A DNA stretch of 64,000 bases from Noviherbaspirillum aerium (lineage in GTDB: Bacteria; Pseudomonadota; Gammaproteobacteria; Burkholderiales; Burkholderiaceae_D), in contig NZ_VFAH01000012.1 in the NCBI RefSeq assembly GCF_008929045.1, positions 62,001 to 126,000 on the forward strand, read 5' to 3'. Below are positions 51,001 through 60,424 of this stretch, piece by piece. Numbering within the stretch: position 1 is the stretch's first letter; every line of letters begins with the position of its first letter. The translations under genes were made by a program, and so were the position numbers. Under the pieces are notes generated by a model. That model was not told the DNA's origin, made no database searches, and worked only from the letters and a program-made list of their open reading frames with translations.

Positions 51001-53820
51001 AAGGACAACATCAACGAGATGATCCGCAACCTGAAGGAAACGACGCAGAAGAATGCGCAGCAGGACTGGCTGAAGACCAACCTGGCGCGCTTCACCCGCC
51101 TGCTGCAGGGCCAGCGCGACCTGGCCGCGGTGACCACGCTGATCCTGTCCGAACTCGCTCCTCTGGTCAGCGCGCATCATGGGGTGTTCTACATGATGGA
51201 TTCGCAGGACCAGGATGCGCGCTTGCGCATGATCGCTAGCTACGGCTATCGTTCCAGCCGCAAGCTGCCGACTTCCTTCCTGCCGGGCGAAGGCCTGGTC
51301 GGACAGTGCGCGATTGAGAAACAGCGCATCTGGCTGACCAATGTGCCGCGCGACTACATCCAGGTCTCGTCCGGCCTGGGCGCCGCGCCGCCGACCAATA
51401 TCGTGGTGCTGCCCATCCTGTTCGAACAGCAGGTCAAGGCGGTCATCGAGATTGCTTCGCTCGACCGCTTCACCGAAACCCACCTGTGGTTCCTTGACCA
51501 GTTGATGGAATCGATCGGCGTGGTGTTGAACACCATCGAGGCGAACAGCCGTACCGAATCGCTGCTGACCCAGTCGCAGTCGCTGGCGCAGGAACTGCAG
51601 CAGACCAACCTGGAACTGGCGGAAAAGGCGCGCCTGCTGTCGGAGCAGAACATCGAGGTGGAACGCAAGAACCGCGAAGTGGAACAGGCCAAGCTGGCGC
51701 TCGAGGAAAAGGCGACCCAGCTTGCATTGTCTTCCAAGTACAAATCCGAGTTCCTCGCCAACATGTCGCACGAACTGCGCACGCCGCTGAACAGCCTGCT
51801 GATTCTGGCGCAGCAGCTTTCCGACAACCCCGAAGGCAATCTCAGCGCGCGCCAGGTGGAATTTGCCAAAACCATCTATGGTTCCGGCAGCGACCTGCTG
51901 ACGCTGATCAACGATATCCTGGACCTGTCGAAGATCGAGTCGGGCACGGTCACGCTCGAACTCAGCGAGTATCGTTTCCGCACGCTGTCCGGCTACGTGG
52001 AGCGCACCTTCCGCCACATGGCGGAAGCCAAGCAGCTCAGCTTCTCGGTCGACCTTGCGGACGACCTGCCGGTGGCGATGATGACCGACACCACCCGACT
52101 GCAGCAGATCCTGAAAAACCTGCTTTCCAATGCCTTCAAGTTCACCTCTCATGGCCAGGTGGCCTTGCGCATCGGCCGTGTGCTGTCGGGCTGGACGCCG
52201 GACCATCCCAACCTGAACCAGGCCGATGCGGTGCTGGCCTTCTCGGTCACCGATACGGGCGTGGGCATTGCCTCGGACAAGCTGCAGCTGATCTTCGAAG
52301 CTTTCCAGCAGGCCGACGGCAGTACCGCGCGCCGCTACGGCGGCACCGGTCTCGGCCTGTCGATCAGCCGGGAACTCGCCCGCCTGCTTGGCGGTGAAAT
52401 CCGGGTGGAAAGCGTGGTCGGCGTCGGCAGCACCTTTACCCTGTTCCTGCCTTACAACCGTTCGGGCTTCATCAGCCAGGAAACGCTGCAATCCACATCC
52501 TCAATGGAGATGCTGCGCACCAATACCGTTTACCTGAACTCCGATGTCAGCGACGTCGAGGAGCTGCATCCATCACAGCTCAACGTCGATCTGCCGGCAT
52601 TGCCCTATGAAAGCACTTCCGATGACCGCGCGCTGATTGCGCCCGGCGATCCTTCCGTGCTGATCGTGGAAGACGATGCCCGCTTTGCCGGCATCCTGCT
52701 CGACTTCGCCCGTGAAAAGAACTTCAAGGGCATCGTCACGCACCAGGGCGATTCCGCGCTGACGCTGGCGCGCGATTACCTGCCGGCGGCGATCCTGCTC
52801 GACATCGACCTGCCGGATATCGACGGCTTCACGGTGCTCGACCGCCTCAAGCGCGATCCGAGCACGCGCCATATCCCGGTGCACGTGATGACCAACCTGA
52901 AGGAGCGCGAACGGGTACTGCGCCAGGGCGCCATCTCGTATCTGCACAAGCCGGTGAGCCGCGAGCGGCTGCAGGATGAGTTCACGCGAATCCAGCAGTT
53001 CCTCATCCGCGGCAAGCGCAGCCTGCTGGTGGTCGAGGATGACCCCTTGCAGCGCAGCATGATCGTCGACCTGGTCGGCGCCAATGATGTCCAGATCGTC
53101 GCGGTCAGCTCCGGCAAGGAGGCGCTGGAAGCACTGCATGCGAACCAGTTCGACTGCATGGTGCTCGACCTGTCGCTGCCGGATATCAACGGCGTGGAAT
53201 TGCTGGACCGTATCGGTGACGATGCCAGCCTGCGCAACCTGCCGGTGGTGATCTATACCGCCAAGGAGCTGAGCCGCAAGGAAGTCACGCACCTCAAGCG
53301 TATTGCCAAGACCATCGTCGTCAAGGACGCGCGCTCGCCGGAGCGGCTGCTCGATGAAACCGCGCTTTTCCTGCATCGTTCGCCGACCAGCCTGCCGGAA
53401 ACCCAGCGCCGGATGCTGGAAGATATCCAACAGGCTGACGGCGGTCTGATTGGACGCAAGGTACTCATCGTCGATGACGACCTGCGCAACATCTTTGCGC
53501 TGAGCTCCGTGCTGGAGCGGCAGCAGATGCAAGTGCTGTTTGCGGAAAACGGCAAGGATGGCATCGAGGTTCTCGAAAAGGATCCGACCATCGAGATCGT
53601 GCTGATGGACATCATGATGCCGGAGATGGACGGCTACGACACCATGCGCGCCATCCGCGCCATTCCGCGCTTCAAGTCGCTGCCGATCATCACGCTGACG
53701 GCGAAGGCGATGAAGGGCGACCGCGACAAATGCCTGGCGGCTGGTGCGTCGGATTACATCACCAAGCCGGTGGATGTGGCGCAGCTGCTGTCCCTGATGC
53801 GCGTCTGGCTGCACCAGTAG
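48097..53820 (+). CDS. Giant soluble hybrid histidine kinase with nine tandem HAMP units, GAF, HisKA, HATPase and three receivers
   Basis: A 1907-residue protein without membrane helices or signal peptide. Residues 15-147 are two divergent HAMP-like units. Residues 148-975 are nine tandem 92-residue HAMP-type repeats. A GAF-like domain follows (about 1000-1150), a coiled coil (1155-1215), HisKA with His1225 in [10 protein letters not shown], and HATPase with [11 protein letters not shown] and [10 protein letters not shown] (about 1330-1450). Three receivers start near 1520 ([12 protein letters not shown]), 1642 ([12 protein letters not shown]) and 1788 ([12 protein letters not shown]). The layout matches the group III hybrid kinases known from fungi (Nik1/Os-1), which sense osmotic and membrane stress through HAMP repeats, and their bacterial relatives. 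The ATG at 48097 follows GGGAGA; an in-frame TTG at 48073 is less likely. A CheR-like gene follows closely. Confidence 0.92.
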   Translation: MDTRTKLTDELDAKLLLGVLTALKKGDFSTRMPSDLTGLAGKVADTLNDIMETNEQLTREITEVSRVVGREGRLTQRASLPSVAGGWATIVKSVNTLIDDLVHPTTEMARVIGAVAKGDLSQTMALDVDGRPLKGQFLRAASTANTMVDQLSSFASEVTRVAREVGTEGKLGGQANVPGVAGTWKDLTDSVNSMAGNLTSQVRNIADVTTAVANGDLSKKITVDVRGEILQLKDTINTMVDQLRSFASEVTRVAREVGTEGKLGGQAYVPGVGGTWKDLTDNVNFMASNLTGQVRNIAEVTTAVANGDLSKKITVDVKGEILELKDTINVMVDQLSSFASEVTRVAREVGTEGKLGGQAKVPGVAGTWKDLTDSVNSMAGNLTAQVRNIADVTTAVANGDLSKKITVDVKGEILELKNTINVMVDQLNSFASEVTRVAREVGTEGKLGGQANVPGVAGTWKDLTDSVNSMAGNLTSQVRNIADVTTAVANGDLSKKITVDVRGEIFELKNTINVMVDQLNSFASEVTRVAREVGTEGKLGGQAQVKGVGGTWKDLTDNVNFMASNLTGQVRNIAEVTTAVARGDLSKKITVDVKGEILELKNTINVMVDQLSSFASEVTRVAREVGTEGKLGGQANVPGVAGTWKDLTDSVNSMAGNLTSQVRNIADVTTAVANGDLSKKITVDVRGEILQLKDTINTMVDQLRSFASEVTRVAREVGTEGRLGGQANVPGASGTWKDLTDNVNFMASNLTGQVRNIAEVTTAVARGDLSKKITVDVKGEILELKNTINVMVDQLSSFASEVTRVAREVGTEGKLGGQAQVEGAAGTWKDLTDNVNFMAANLTAQVRGIAGVVTAVANGDLKKKLTVAARGEIAALANTINEMTDTLAVFADQATTVAREVGVEGKLGGQASVPGAAGTWKDLTENVNQLAANLTTQVRAIAEVATAVTRGDLSRSIQVEARGEVADLKDNINEMIRNLKETTQKNAQQDWLKTNLARFTRLLQGQRDLAAVTTLILSELAPLVSAHHGVFYMMDSQDQDARLRMIASYGYRSSRKLPTSFLPGEGLVGQCAIEKQRIWLTNVPRDYIQVSSGLGAAPPTNIVVLPILFEQQVKAVIEIASLDRFTETHLWFLDQLMESIGVVLNTIEANSRTESLLTQSQSLAQELQQTNLELAEKARLLSEQNIEVERKNREVEQAKLALEEKATQLALSSKYKSEFLANMSHELRTPLNSLLILAQQLSDNPEGNLSARQVEFAKTIYGSGSDLLTLINDILDLSKIESGTVTLELSEYRFRTLSGYVERTFRHMAEAKQLSFSVDLADDLPVAMMTDTTRLQQILKNLLSNAFKFTSHGQVALRIGRVLSGWTPDHPNLNQADAVLAFSVTDTGVGIASDKLQLIFEAFQQADGSTARRYGGTGLGLSISRELARLLGGEIRVESVVGVGSTFTLFLPYNRSGFISQETLQSTSSMEMLRTNTVYLNSDVSDVEELHPSQLNVDLPALPYESTSDDRALIAPGDPSVLIVEDDARFAGILLDFAREKNFKGIVTHQGDSALTLARDYLPAAILLDIDLPDIDGFTVLDRLKRDPSTRHIPVHVMTNLKERERVLRQGAISYLHKPVSRERLQDEFTRIQQFLIRGKRSLLVVEDDPLQRSMIVDLVGANDVQIVAVSSGKEALEALHANQFDCMVLDLSLPDINGVELLDRIGDDASLRNLPVVIYTAKELSRKEVTHLKRIAKTIVVKDARSPERLLDETALFLHRSPTSLPETQRRMLEDIQQADGGLIGRKVLIVDDDLRNIFALSSVLERQQMQVLFAENGKDGIEVLEKDPTIEIVLMDIMMPEMDGYDTMRAIRAIPRFKSLPIITLTAKAMKGDRDKCLAAGASDYITKPVDVAQLLSLMRVWLHQ
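48538..51021 (+). repeat. Nine in-frame 276-bp tandem repeats (HAMP units)
   Basis: The period is exactly 276 bp, for example GTGGCGCGTGAGGTGGGTACC recurs at 48577 and 48853. Each 92-residue unit runs from VDQL through [17 protein letters not shown] and TWKDLT to a conserved NxM. Two sequence types occur: one with [15 protein letters not shown] (units 1, 3, 4, 6) and one with [15 protein letters not shown] (units 2, 5, 7). Units 8 and 9 are more diverged (VNFMAANL and VNQLAANL). The high DNA similarity suggests recent duplication or gene conversion. Confidence 0.95.
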
Positions 53821-53848
53821 AGCGACGGGATAACACTTGGAGCCATCC

Positions 53849-54667
53849 ATGCCAACCGTCGAGGCGCTTGAAATCGACCTTCTTCTTGAAGGCGTTTTCC
53901 GGCACTTCGGCCATGATTTCCGGGGCTACCAGCGTGATGCGGTGAGCCGCAAGCTGCTCGGCCTCATGCAGGAACTCAAACTGCGCACCGTCTCCGCATT
54001 GCAGGAACGGGTGCTGCATGACCCGGCCACCGGGGCGGACCTGCTGCGCGCACTCAGCCTGCGCCCCGGCGCGCTGTTCGATGATTCGGCTTACTTCCAG
54101 CTGCTGAGGAAGACCATGGTGCCATGGCTGCGTTCCTTCCCGTCCCCGCGCATCTGGCTCGCCGAATGCGCGAGCGCGGAAGATGTCTACGGCATGGCGA
54201 TCCTGCTCGCGGAGGAGGAATTGCTGGACCGCACGCAGATCTTCGCGACCGCGGAGAACGACGCGTTGCTGGCCGAGGCCAGCGAGGGCGGGTTTGCGGG
54301 CGAGCATTTTGCAGGCTACGAACGCAACTATCGGGAAAGCGGAGGGCGCGCCGACCTGCGTGCGTATTGCGCAAGGCAGGGGGAGCGGGCCGTGTTCAGC
54401 GAGCACCTGCGCAGCAACATCGTCTGGGCGCAATACAGCCTGGCCACCGATGCCTCGTTCAATGAGTTCCAGATGATCATCTGCCGCCGTGCGATGCCCG
54501 ACTTCGGGGCCTACCTGAAGCGGCGCACGCTGCAATTGTTCTACGAAAGCATGCCGGTGTTTGGCATTCTCAGCGTAGACAAGGGCGATGGGCTCGATAC
54601 GGCCCCGTTCGTGTCGCGTTACAAGCCCATATCAAGCGATCTCGGGCTCTACCGGCGCGTGGCATGA
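53849..54667 (+). CDS. CheR-like protein with degenerate methyltransferase motifs
   Basis: A 272-residue protein with the overall CheR plan: an N-terminal helical CheR_N region (EGVFRHFGHDFRGYQRDAVSRKL) and a C-terminal Rossmann-like part. The SAM motif, normally GCSTGEE, reads ECASAED at residues 106-112, losing both glycines. The usual CRNVLIYF reads CRRAMPDF at 212-219. It should therefore bind SAM poorly or not at all and may be a scaffold or regulator. CheR proteins are methyltransferases of chemoreceptors; relatives commonly sit beside giant hybrid kinases. The ATG at 53849 has GGAG six bases upstream and lies 28 bp after the giant kinase stop. Confidence 0.82.
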   Translation: MPTVEALEIDLLLEGVFRHFGHDFRGYQRDAVSRKLLGLMQELKLRTVSALQERVLHDPATGADLLRALSLRPGALFDDSAYFQLLRKTMVPWLRSFPSPRIWLAECASAEDVYGMAILLAEEELLDRTQIFATAENDALLAEASEGGFAGEHFAGYERNYRESGGRADLRAYCARQGERAVFSEHLRSNIVWAQYSLATDASFNEFQMIICRRAMPDFGAYLKRRTLQLFYESMPVFGILSVDKGDGLDTAPFVSRYKPISSDLGLYRRVA

Positions 54668-54716
54668 CAGCCGGCCTGAAAGCGGAATGCGTCCGCTTTC
54701 AGGCCGCTGTACTTTT

Positions 54717-55508
54717 TCAGGCCGCTGCGCCCTGAGGCACAAAACCAAGCACCGAGGAAATCTCGCCGGCCGTGCTGACCAGGTCGTCCACCCATTCATC
54801 CTGCAGGCGGTCCGCTGGCGCGGAAATCGACAGGCCGGCAATCAGCTTGCCGGAATCGTCATAGATGCCTGCGGCCATGCAGCGCACGCCGAGTTCCAGT
54901 TCTTCGTTGTCGCGTGCATAGCCGCGCGCGCGTACCAGGCTGAGCTCCCGCTCCAGCTTGGTCAGATCGGTAATGGAATTCTTGTTGTGGCCCGCCAGTC
55001 CGGTGCGGGTAGCATAGGCACGCACCTGTTTCGGGTCATCGGCGGAGAGGAACAGCTTGCCGGTGGATGTCAGGTGCAGCGGCGCGCGGCCGCCGATGGC
55101 ACGCACCACCTGCATGCCGGAACGCTCGGAGAAGGAGCGGTCGATATAAACGATTTCGTCGCCTTGCCGCACTGACAGGTTGATCGTTTGCTGGGTGCGA
55201 CGATGCAGCGCGCGCATGTATTCCAGCGAAGCCTCGCGCACATTGAGACGGCTCTTGACGATGTTGCCCAGTTCCAGCAGGCGCATGCCAAGGCGGTAAG
55301 ATCCGGCTTCGGCACGGTCGACGAAACGCTTGACGACGAGGTCGTTCAGAATGCGGTGGGCGGTCGAGGGATGCAGGCCCGTCATGGTCGACAGTTCCTT
55401 CAGGCTCACGGGATCGGGATATTGGGCGAGCGCATCCAGCAGTGAAATCATGCGTTCGATTACCTGGATCGAAGTCTGACTGTTTTCAGTTGCCTGTTCA
55501 GTTTTCAT
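54717..55508 (-). CDS. IclR-family transcriptional regulator
   Basis: A 263-residue regulator. Residues 15-75 form the winged helix-turn-helix (VSLKELSTMTGLHPSTAHRILNDLV) and 90-255 the GAF-like effector domain with RAIGGRAPLHLTSTGKLFLS and GVRCMAAGIYDDSGKLIAGLSIS. IclR proteins often control aromatic or carboxylic acid use. No target genes are adjacent; it is divergent from the dgkA gene about 200 bp away. The ATG at 55508 is preferred. Confidence 0.9.
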   Translation of the reverse strand: MKTEQATENSQTSIQVIERMISLLDALAQYPDPVSLKELSTMTGLHPSTAHRILNDLVVKRFVDRAEAGSYRLGMRLLELGNIVKSRLNVREASLEYMRALHRRTQQTINLSVRQGDEIVYIDRSFSERSGMQVVRAIGGRAPLHLTSTGKLFLSADDPKQVRAYATRTGLAGHNKNSITDLTKLERELSLVRARGYARDNEELELGVRCMAAGIYDDSGKLIAGLSISAPADRLQDEWVDDLVSTAGEISSVLGFVPQGAAA

Positions 55509-55711
55509 AATGTGGTTGGTGCGTTGCAATAATCATGTTATATCACATCGTGAAAAAATCAAAAAGGCTCTTTCCGACATTTGCGCCATGCTCCTAGCGA
55601 CATATCAAGCCCTCGCCATGTCGACTGCCATTCGATTTGCGTGTAGGCTTCGAAACGCCGCCGGATCGATGCAGACCGGCAAGCACATACCGTCGGAATC
55701 AGGATGCAAGA

Positions 55712-56128
55712 ATGGCAATAACCGAAAAAGAATCACAGATCAGCGAGTTCAAGAGCAAGAGCGGCCTTAAGCGCATCCTGTCCGCCTGCTCGTATTCCAT
55801 CCAAGGGTTTCAGGCGGCCTGGCGCAACGAGCACGCCTTTCGTCAGGAACTGTGCATCGTCGTTCCGGCAATGGTCGTTGCGCTGCTCCTGCCTCTGCCT
55901 GCGCTGCACCGGCTTGCCCTTGTCGCCGTCCTGATGCTTTTGCTGATCGTGGAATTGCTCAACTCCGCGCTGGAAACCGTTGTCGACAGAATTTCCCTGG
56001 AACGGCATCCGCTGTCGAAGGTCGCCAAGGACATCGGAAGCGCGGCGGTCTTCCTGGCGCTCATGCTGGCGGGCATTACCTGGATCGTCATCCTTCTGCC
56101 TCTGGTAAAAGCCTGGTTCACGGCGTAG
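55712..56128 (+). CDS. dgkA: Diacylglycerol kinase DgkA
   Basis: A 138-residue inner-membrane lipid kinase that phosphorylates diacylglycerol released in membrane-derived oligosaccharide or lipid turnover. It has three hydrophobic helices and the signature ELLNSALETVVDR with the catalytic Glu, plus AWRNEHAFRQE near the N-terminus. Compared with E. coli (about 122 residues) it has a short N-terminal extension. The ATG at 55712 is preceded by AGGA eight bases away. Confidence 0.93.
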   Translation: MAITEKESQISEFKSKSGLKRILSACSYSIQGFQAAWRNEHAFRQELCIVVPAMVVALLLPLPALHRLALVAVLMLLLIVELLNSALETVVDRISLERHPLSKVAKDIGSAAVFLALMLAGITWIVILLPLVKAWFTA

Positions 56129-56569
56129 ATGCAGTGGGGAGGTCGCTCCCGGACCGCTGTGCGAAGGACTCCCGGATTTCATAAAACCAAGCACGTGGAA
56201 TCGCTGGTGATAGATATTTGCCTCCACCATCGGGCTGCCTGCATTACGACGCGGACCTCTAGCTGCCGCATTACGGGCGCATCCCAGACTGCCTTGATAC
56301 CGAATACATTCGATCCGTTCCCGAAGGCCGGTGATCGCCGGGCACGGCATGAGGCTTGGAGTTGCATCAAGCCGTTGATTGCACGTCAACAAGCATTCAG
56401 AGTTATCATGCGCGCAGTACCCGCCATCGACTGCCGCGGACCTTCGAGATGTTCATGCACTGCTTTGCGCACTTGCCGGCATCGACATGCACAAAGGCAA
56501 GAACGCAGCGGCCACCACCGCATGCACACATCTTTCCGCCAATAACAACATGAATTGAAAGGAGTTGCC
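56129..56569. other. Non-coding stretch between dgkA and the DoxX gene
   Basis: About 440 bp with no supported gene. It ends with a strong ribosome site (AAAGGAG at 56558-56564) for the DoxX gene. No terminator with a T-run was found after dgkA. Confidence 0.45.
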
Positions 56570-56992
56570 ATGCATCGCCATCAAACAGGAAGCGTATCCG
56601 AGGATTTCGGGAAACTCATTCTGCGGGTCTCGCTCGCACTCCTTATTCTTTTGCACGGCGTCGCCAAGATCATGAACGGTGTGGGCGGCATCGAAGGCAT
56701 GGTGGCCAAGATCGGCTTGCCACCCGCATTCGCCTACCTGGTCTACGTCGGCGAAGTGATTGCCCCGCTGCTCGTGCTGGTGGGACTCATGACGAGGCCG
56801 GCCGCCCTGGTCATTGCTATCAACATGGTATTTGCCGTCGTTCTGGCGCACATGCAGGACCTGTTCAGCATGACCAAGACCGGCGGCTGGGCTCTGGAAC
56901 TCCAAGGCATGTATCTGGCTGCCGCGCTTGCGGTCGCGTTTCTCGGCGCGGGGCGCTACAGTATCGGTGGACAGAGCGGCCGCTGGAACTGA
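56570..56992 (+). CDS. DoxX family membrane protein
   Basis: A 140-residue protein with four hydrophobic helices. It has the family features LILRVSLALLILLHGVAKIMNG (first helix with conserved HG), GEVIAPLLVLVGLMTRPAA and LAHMQDLFSMTKTGGWALELQG. DoxX proteins are linked to redox and thiol metabolism at the inner membrane; the exact role here is unknown. The start at 56570 has AAAGGAG upstream. Confidence 0.87.
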   Translation: MHRHQTGSVSEDFGKLILRVSLALLILLHGVAKIMNGVGGIEGMVAKIGLPPAFAYLVYVGEVIAPLLVLVGLMTRPAALVIAINMVFAVVLAHMQDLFSMTKTGGWALELQGMYLAAALAVAFLGAGRYSIGGQSGRWN

Positions 56993-57234
56993 TCTCGACG
57001 ACCGCATCGACCGCATTCGTCGTGACCGTGGCGGTGTCCTGGCCAAGGCGGAAGGCGCCAGTGCGCAGCGCCTGTGGCCAGGCAGATGCGACCATGCACC
57101 CGCCTTTGTGCTGTAAGAACACTGCGGTAATTCCATCCATGGCGCACGGTTGCCTGCCGCAATGACCGGCAACCGTGGCGCCATTCTCATTCAGGCTGCC
57201 GCGCAGGACCGTTGCGGCGAATTCGAGGAATGAC

Positions 57235-58032
57235 ATGACTGATCCTACCAATACGGCATTTGCCGCAGCAACTCCTCCAGTGCAGGATACGCTGATCACC
57301 ACCGATACTGCCGGCCTGCAGGCTGCAGACATCCAGATTCCGGCGGGCGACCGCGCCATTCCCGGGTATTGGGCCGCACCGGCCGGTACCGGTCCCTATC
57401 CCGTCGTACTGGTGGTGCAGGAAATCTTCGGCGTGCATGAACACATCAAGGATGTGGTCCGCCGGTTTGCCAAGCTGGGCTATCTCGCGATCGCGCCGGA
57501 CCTGTATGTGAGGCAGGGCGACGTGTCCGGGCTCGAAAGCATCGACGAGATCCGCAAGATCGTCTCCACAGTACCTGACCGGCAAGTCATGTCCGACCTG
57601 GATGCCAGCCTCGCGTGGGCCGGGCAGCACGGCGGCGACCTGGACCGCGTTGGCGTGACGGGCTTCTGCTGGGGAGGGCGCATCACCTGGCTGTATGCGG
57701 CCCACCAGACGAGGCTGAAGGCGGGGGTCGCCTGGTACGGCAAGCTGGTCGGAGAGGCAGGCTCTCTCATGCCGCAGCATCCGGTGCAGCTTGCCGCGCA
57801 ATTGAAGGCGCCGGTGCTGGGCCTTTACGGCGGACAGGACCAAGGTATTCCGCTGGAGACCGTCGAGCAGATGCGCATGGCGTTGGCGCAGGCCGTCAGC
57901 CCGTCGGCAATCCACGTATATCCCGATGCGCCGCATGCGTTCTATGCCGATTACCGTCCCTCGTACCGGAAAGGCGCGGCGCAGGATGCCTGGCAGCGGA
58001 TGCTGGACTGGTTCAGACAGCACGGCGTCTGA
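57235..58032 (+). CDS. Dienelactone hydrolase family protein
   Basis: A 265-residue alpha/beta hydrolase. The catalytic triad of the family is visible: Cys145 in GFCWGG, Asp in LYGGQD, and His in [38 protein letters not shown] is the conserved N-terminal block including the substrate Glu (QEIFG). It opens cyclic ester bonds of dienelactones in aromatic degradation, or acts as a general carboxymethylenebutenolidase-like esterase. The N-terminus has a 25-residue extension. GAGGAA precedes the ATG. Confidence 0.9.
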   Translation: MTDPTNTAFAAATPPVQDTLITTDTAGLQAADIQIPAGDRAIPGYWAAPAGTGPYPVVLVVQEIFGVHEHIKDVVRRFAKLGYLAIAPDLYVRQGDVSGLESIDEIRKIVSTVPDRQVMSDLDASLAWAGQHGGDLDRVGVTGFCWGGRITWLYAAHQTRLKAGVAWYGKLVGEAGSLMPQHPVQLAAQLKAPVLGLYGGQDQGIPLETVEQMRMALAQAVSPSAIHVYPDAPHAFYADYRPSYRKGAAQDAWQRMLDWFRQHGV

Positions 58033-58384
58033 GGCATCAGTCGACACCGGGAGCGCGCCACCCAGGCCGTGAGTTTGCTGCGCTCGTGCTCCGCGCCCAT
58101 GGTTTTCGCGTACTGCTTGTGCACGTGCGGTACTTGTCCCGACTTTGGGCTTCTCGCGACGCACTCAAAGACAGCCTGATAACGTAAGTCGAAAATCTGT
58201 TGAAGGCGGAACTGACGACTGATGTGGCGAAAGGGTGTCGGCACAACGAGACAAGCATAACGAGATAAGTACAGAGAGATAAGCGTAGCGAGGCCAAGGC
58301 CTCGCTACGCAATGTCAGCGCGATGTCAGGCAATATCGGCGCGCTTCTCGTTCGGATCGGACCTGCAGGTGTTGACACGCGCCA
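58033..58384. other. Convergent spacer with repeats
   Basis: About 350 bp between the hydrolase (+) and antiporter (-) genes. It contains repeated short motifs (GAGATAAG twice, ATGTCAG twice) and the long palindrome at 58283-58310. No gene is supported. Confidence 0.5.
58283..58310. terminator. Near-perfect palindrome between convergent genes
   Basis: GCGTAGCGAGGCC and its exact complement GGCCTCGCTACGC are separated by two bases, a 13-bp inverted repeat. There is no T-run on either side, so it may act as a transcript-end hairpin processed from both strands, or as a protein site. Confidence 0.45.
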
Positions 58385-59635
58385 CTACATCAGCAGAAAG
58401 AGTGCCGCGACCGCCGTTGGCAACGTCGCCCCGGCCAGCAGGCCGCCGATGCCGATCGAGCCGTCATTGAAGCCTTCGCGCAGCAGAGCCACGCCAGCAG
58501 GGTTCGGTGCATTGGCAATCACGGTAAGGCCGCCGCCGGCCACGGCGCCCGCCACCAGCATGTATTTCCCCTGATCCGAAATGCCTTGAATCAGCGAGCC
58601 GAGGTAGGTCAATGCCGCATTGTCGGTGATCGCGGTCAAGCCCAGCGCGCCGAAGAACAAGGCGGTCGGCTCCAGGCTGGAAACGATAGGCTGCAGCCAC
58701 CATTGCTGCATTCCTCCCAGCACTACCAGTCCGGCGAGGAAAAAGCCGACCAGCAAGCCTTCCTTGAGGATCAGCGGGCTCTGGTAATGCGAATACGCAG
58801 TGGTGTACCCGAGGAAGAACAGAAACAGGCCCATGAAGATGACCGGATGGTGCGCGAAGATCACTACTCCCGCAAGAAACAGGAGATGAATCAGGCTGAC
58901 CGATAATGGGACGCTGACTTGATCCGGTGTCGAGGACGCCCCATCCCTTTCCCTCAGATGCGTGCGCAGCATCCATGTGATGGCGCTGGCATTGATCAGC
59001 ACGGCCAGCGCCGACTTCCATCCGAAATTTTTCAGCATGAACATCGTGTCCCACTGCCAGGTACTGGCCACCATCAGCACAGGAGGTGCGGCGAAGGTGG
59101 TCAGCGTGCCGCCGATCGAGACATTGACGAACAGCACTCCAAGCGCGCCGTACTTGAGCCATTCGGGAATGCCGGGCCGGAACACCAGCGGCGCCAGCAT
59201 CAACGCGGCAAGGGTCATGGCCGCAGGCTCGGTAATGAGGGAACCGATGAGCGGCACAAGGGCAAGGCAAAGCCAGACTTGCGCAATGACGGTGGTGACC
59301 GGCGCGATCCGCGCTATCGAGGCGATCAGCAGTTTCACCGCCTCCAGCACCGGCCGGGAAGCGGCTACGACCATGATCACGAAGACGAACAAGGGTTCGG
59401 TGTAATGGCGGGACTCGACATAGGCAATCGCCTCCTTGCCTCCGCCCAGCGCCACCATGCAGATGATCAGTACGGCTGCCCACAGTCCGAAAACGATTTC
59501 AATCTCGCCGAGCAGATGAAAGAGCCCGGCATGCCTGGTGCTCCGGTCAGCAATCCGTTCGAACGATTTCGCGGCAAAGGTATGTGCAAGCGCCAGCGCA
59601 AAGATGACTGCCGCAATGATATTGATATTTTCCAT
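58385..59635 (-). CDS. Putative Na+/H+ antiporter (Na_H_antiport_2 family)
   Basis: A 416-residue inner-membrane protein with about ten hydrophobic helices. It begins MENINIIAAVIFALALAHTFAAKSFERIA and has VSIGGTLTTFAAPPVLMVA and, in the C-terminal half, LTAITDNAALTYLGSLIQG and IANAPNPAGVALL, the paired Asn/Pro/Asp loops of the ion-transporter superfamily. It is of the PF07399 type, annotated as Na+/H+ antiporter. The ATG at 59635 gives the canonical start; longer in-frame sequence runs into the leader. The long 5' leader is structured. Confidence 0.83.
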   Translation of the reverse strand: MENINIIAAVIFALALAHTFAAKSFERIADRSTRHAGLFHLLGEIEIVFGLWAAVLIICMVALGGGKEAIAYVESRHYTEPLFVFVIMVVAASRPVLEAVKLLIASIARIAPVTTVIAQVWLCLALVPLIGSLITEPAAMTLAALMLAPLVFRPGIPEWLKYGALGVLFVNVSIGGTLTTFAAPPVLMVASTWQWDTMFMLKNFGWKSALAVLINASAITWMLRTHLRERDGASSTPDQVSVPLSVSLIHLLFLAGVVIFAHHPVIFMGLFLFFLGYTTAYSHYQSPLILKEGLLVGFFLAGLVVLGGMQQWWLQPIVSSLEPTALFFGALGLTAITDNAALTYLGSLIQGISDQGKYMLVAGAVAGGGLTVIANAPNPAGVALLREGFNDGSIGIGGLLAGATLPTAVAALFLLM

Positions 59636-59980
59636 TCGTGACCTTGTTTTAGGAATAGGGGGATGGATAAAACGGAAATGACGCTGGAAATCAGGAAATT
59701 CCTGTGGCCAGATGCATCGCTTCCTCAAGCCAATCGGCGGAGCGGCCAGGGCGCCGAAGCGACTGGCGGCGCCGGCTGACTGCCTGGACCAAAGGAGGTG
59801 CGCGGGATGGGCGGCATGCCCGGCTTGTAGGAAGAGCCAGCGTATGGATGAGCCACGTCGGATACGTGGCGCCAACGATAGGGATTGGTGCGGGTGCGTG
59901 CATGGGTCGTGAAAAAGCCGCGTGGCGGCCCGACCATCGCATTAACCTGCCACACCGGAGATGATGTGAGCACCCGGGGC
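59636..59980 (-). promoter_or_regulatory. Long structured leader of the antiporter gene, candidate riboswitch
   Basis: A TATACT -10 box lies at 59983-59988 on the minus strand, so the leader is about 340 nt. Along it there are, in order, a GC-rich element with stem GCCGC/GCGGC followed by five T (about 59929-59912), a perfect 7-bp hairpin GCCACGT/ACGTGGC (59871-59853), and further GC-rich complementary segments. Antiporters of alkali ions in proteobacteria are known targets of Li+/Na+ riboswitches (nhaA-I, nhaA-II, DUF1646 motifs). I cannot match a consensus by eye. Confidence 0.4.
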
Positions 59981-60424
59981 AAGTATAACGCATTGGTCCC
60001 TCTTCTGACATTGCCGCCCGGTTCCGTGTGAAGCCCACGCGGTTTCCATCGGAGCTCGTCAATCTCCGTTCAGATGGCCGCACGGAGTCTCCGTTCATGG
60101 CTTTGCACGCTGGTGCGCTTCCGTTCAGGTATCGCCGAGAACGGGCTGTTTTTTAATCCGCGTACGGGCACAGTCGCAACGTCGTGCTAAAAAAACGGGA
60201 AAGCGATGCGCTGCTAGACTTGTCCTTTGAGGAAGTCAGCCGGCCTCGATACGCCAGCGCATCCCGGCCCGCCGCGCGTGGCGCAACGCATTACCACGGG
60301 CGGCGAGCTTCCGGTGAGACCAGATGGTCTTGCGCTCGTAAATACCGGAAAGCGTGCTTTCAATATTGGCGGATAAACGCCTTTTCATCGTCAGGTTTCA
60401 ATTCATCAACGGATAGGACAGCAC
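59636..60424. other. Divergent region between antiporter and aldo/keto reductase genes
   Basis: About 790 bp. The left half is the antiporter leader; the right half (60000-60424) should hold the reductase promoter. Open frames here lack ribosome sites. No repeat or RNA gene recognised in the right half. Confidence 0.45.

Noticed and set aside
49167-51137. 656-codon open frame on the minus strand across the HAMP repeats
   Set aside because: It is the complement of a highly repetitive, strongly coding plus-strand region; the openness is copied in each 276-bp unit. No ribosome site or family resemblance.
59725-59982. 85-codon minus-strand frame in the antiporter leader
   Set aside because: No ribosome site, Pro/Arg-rich translation without family likeness; the hairpins suggest an RNA element instead.
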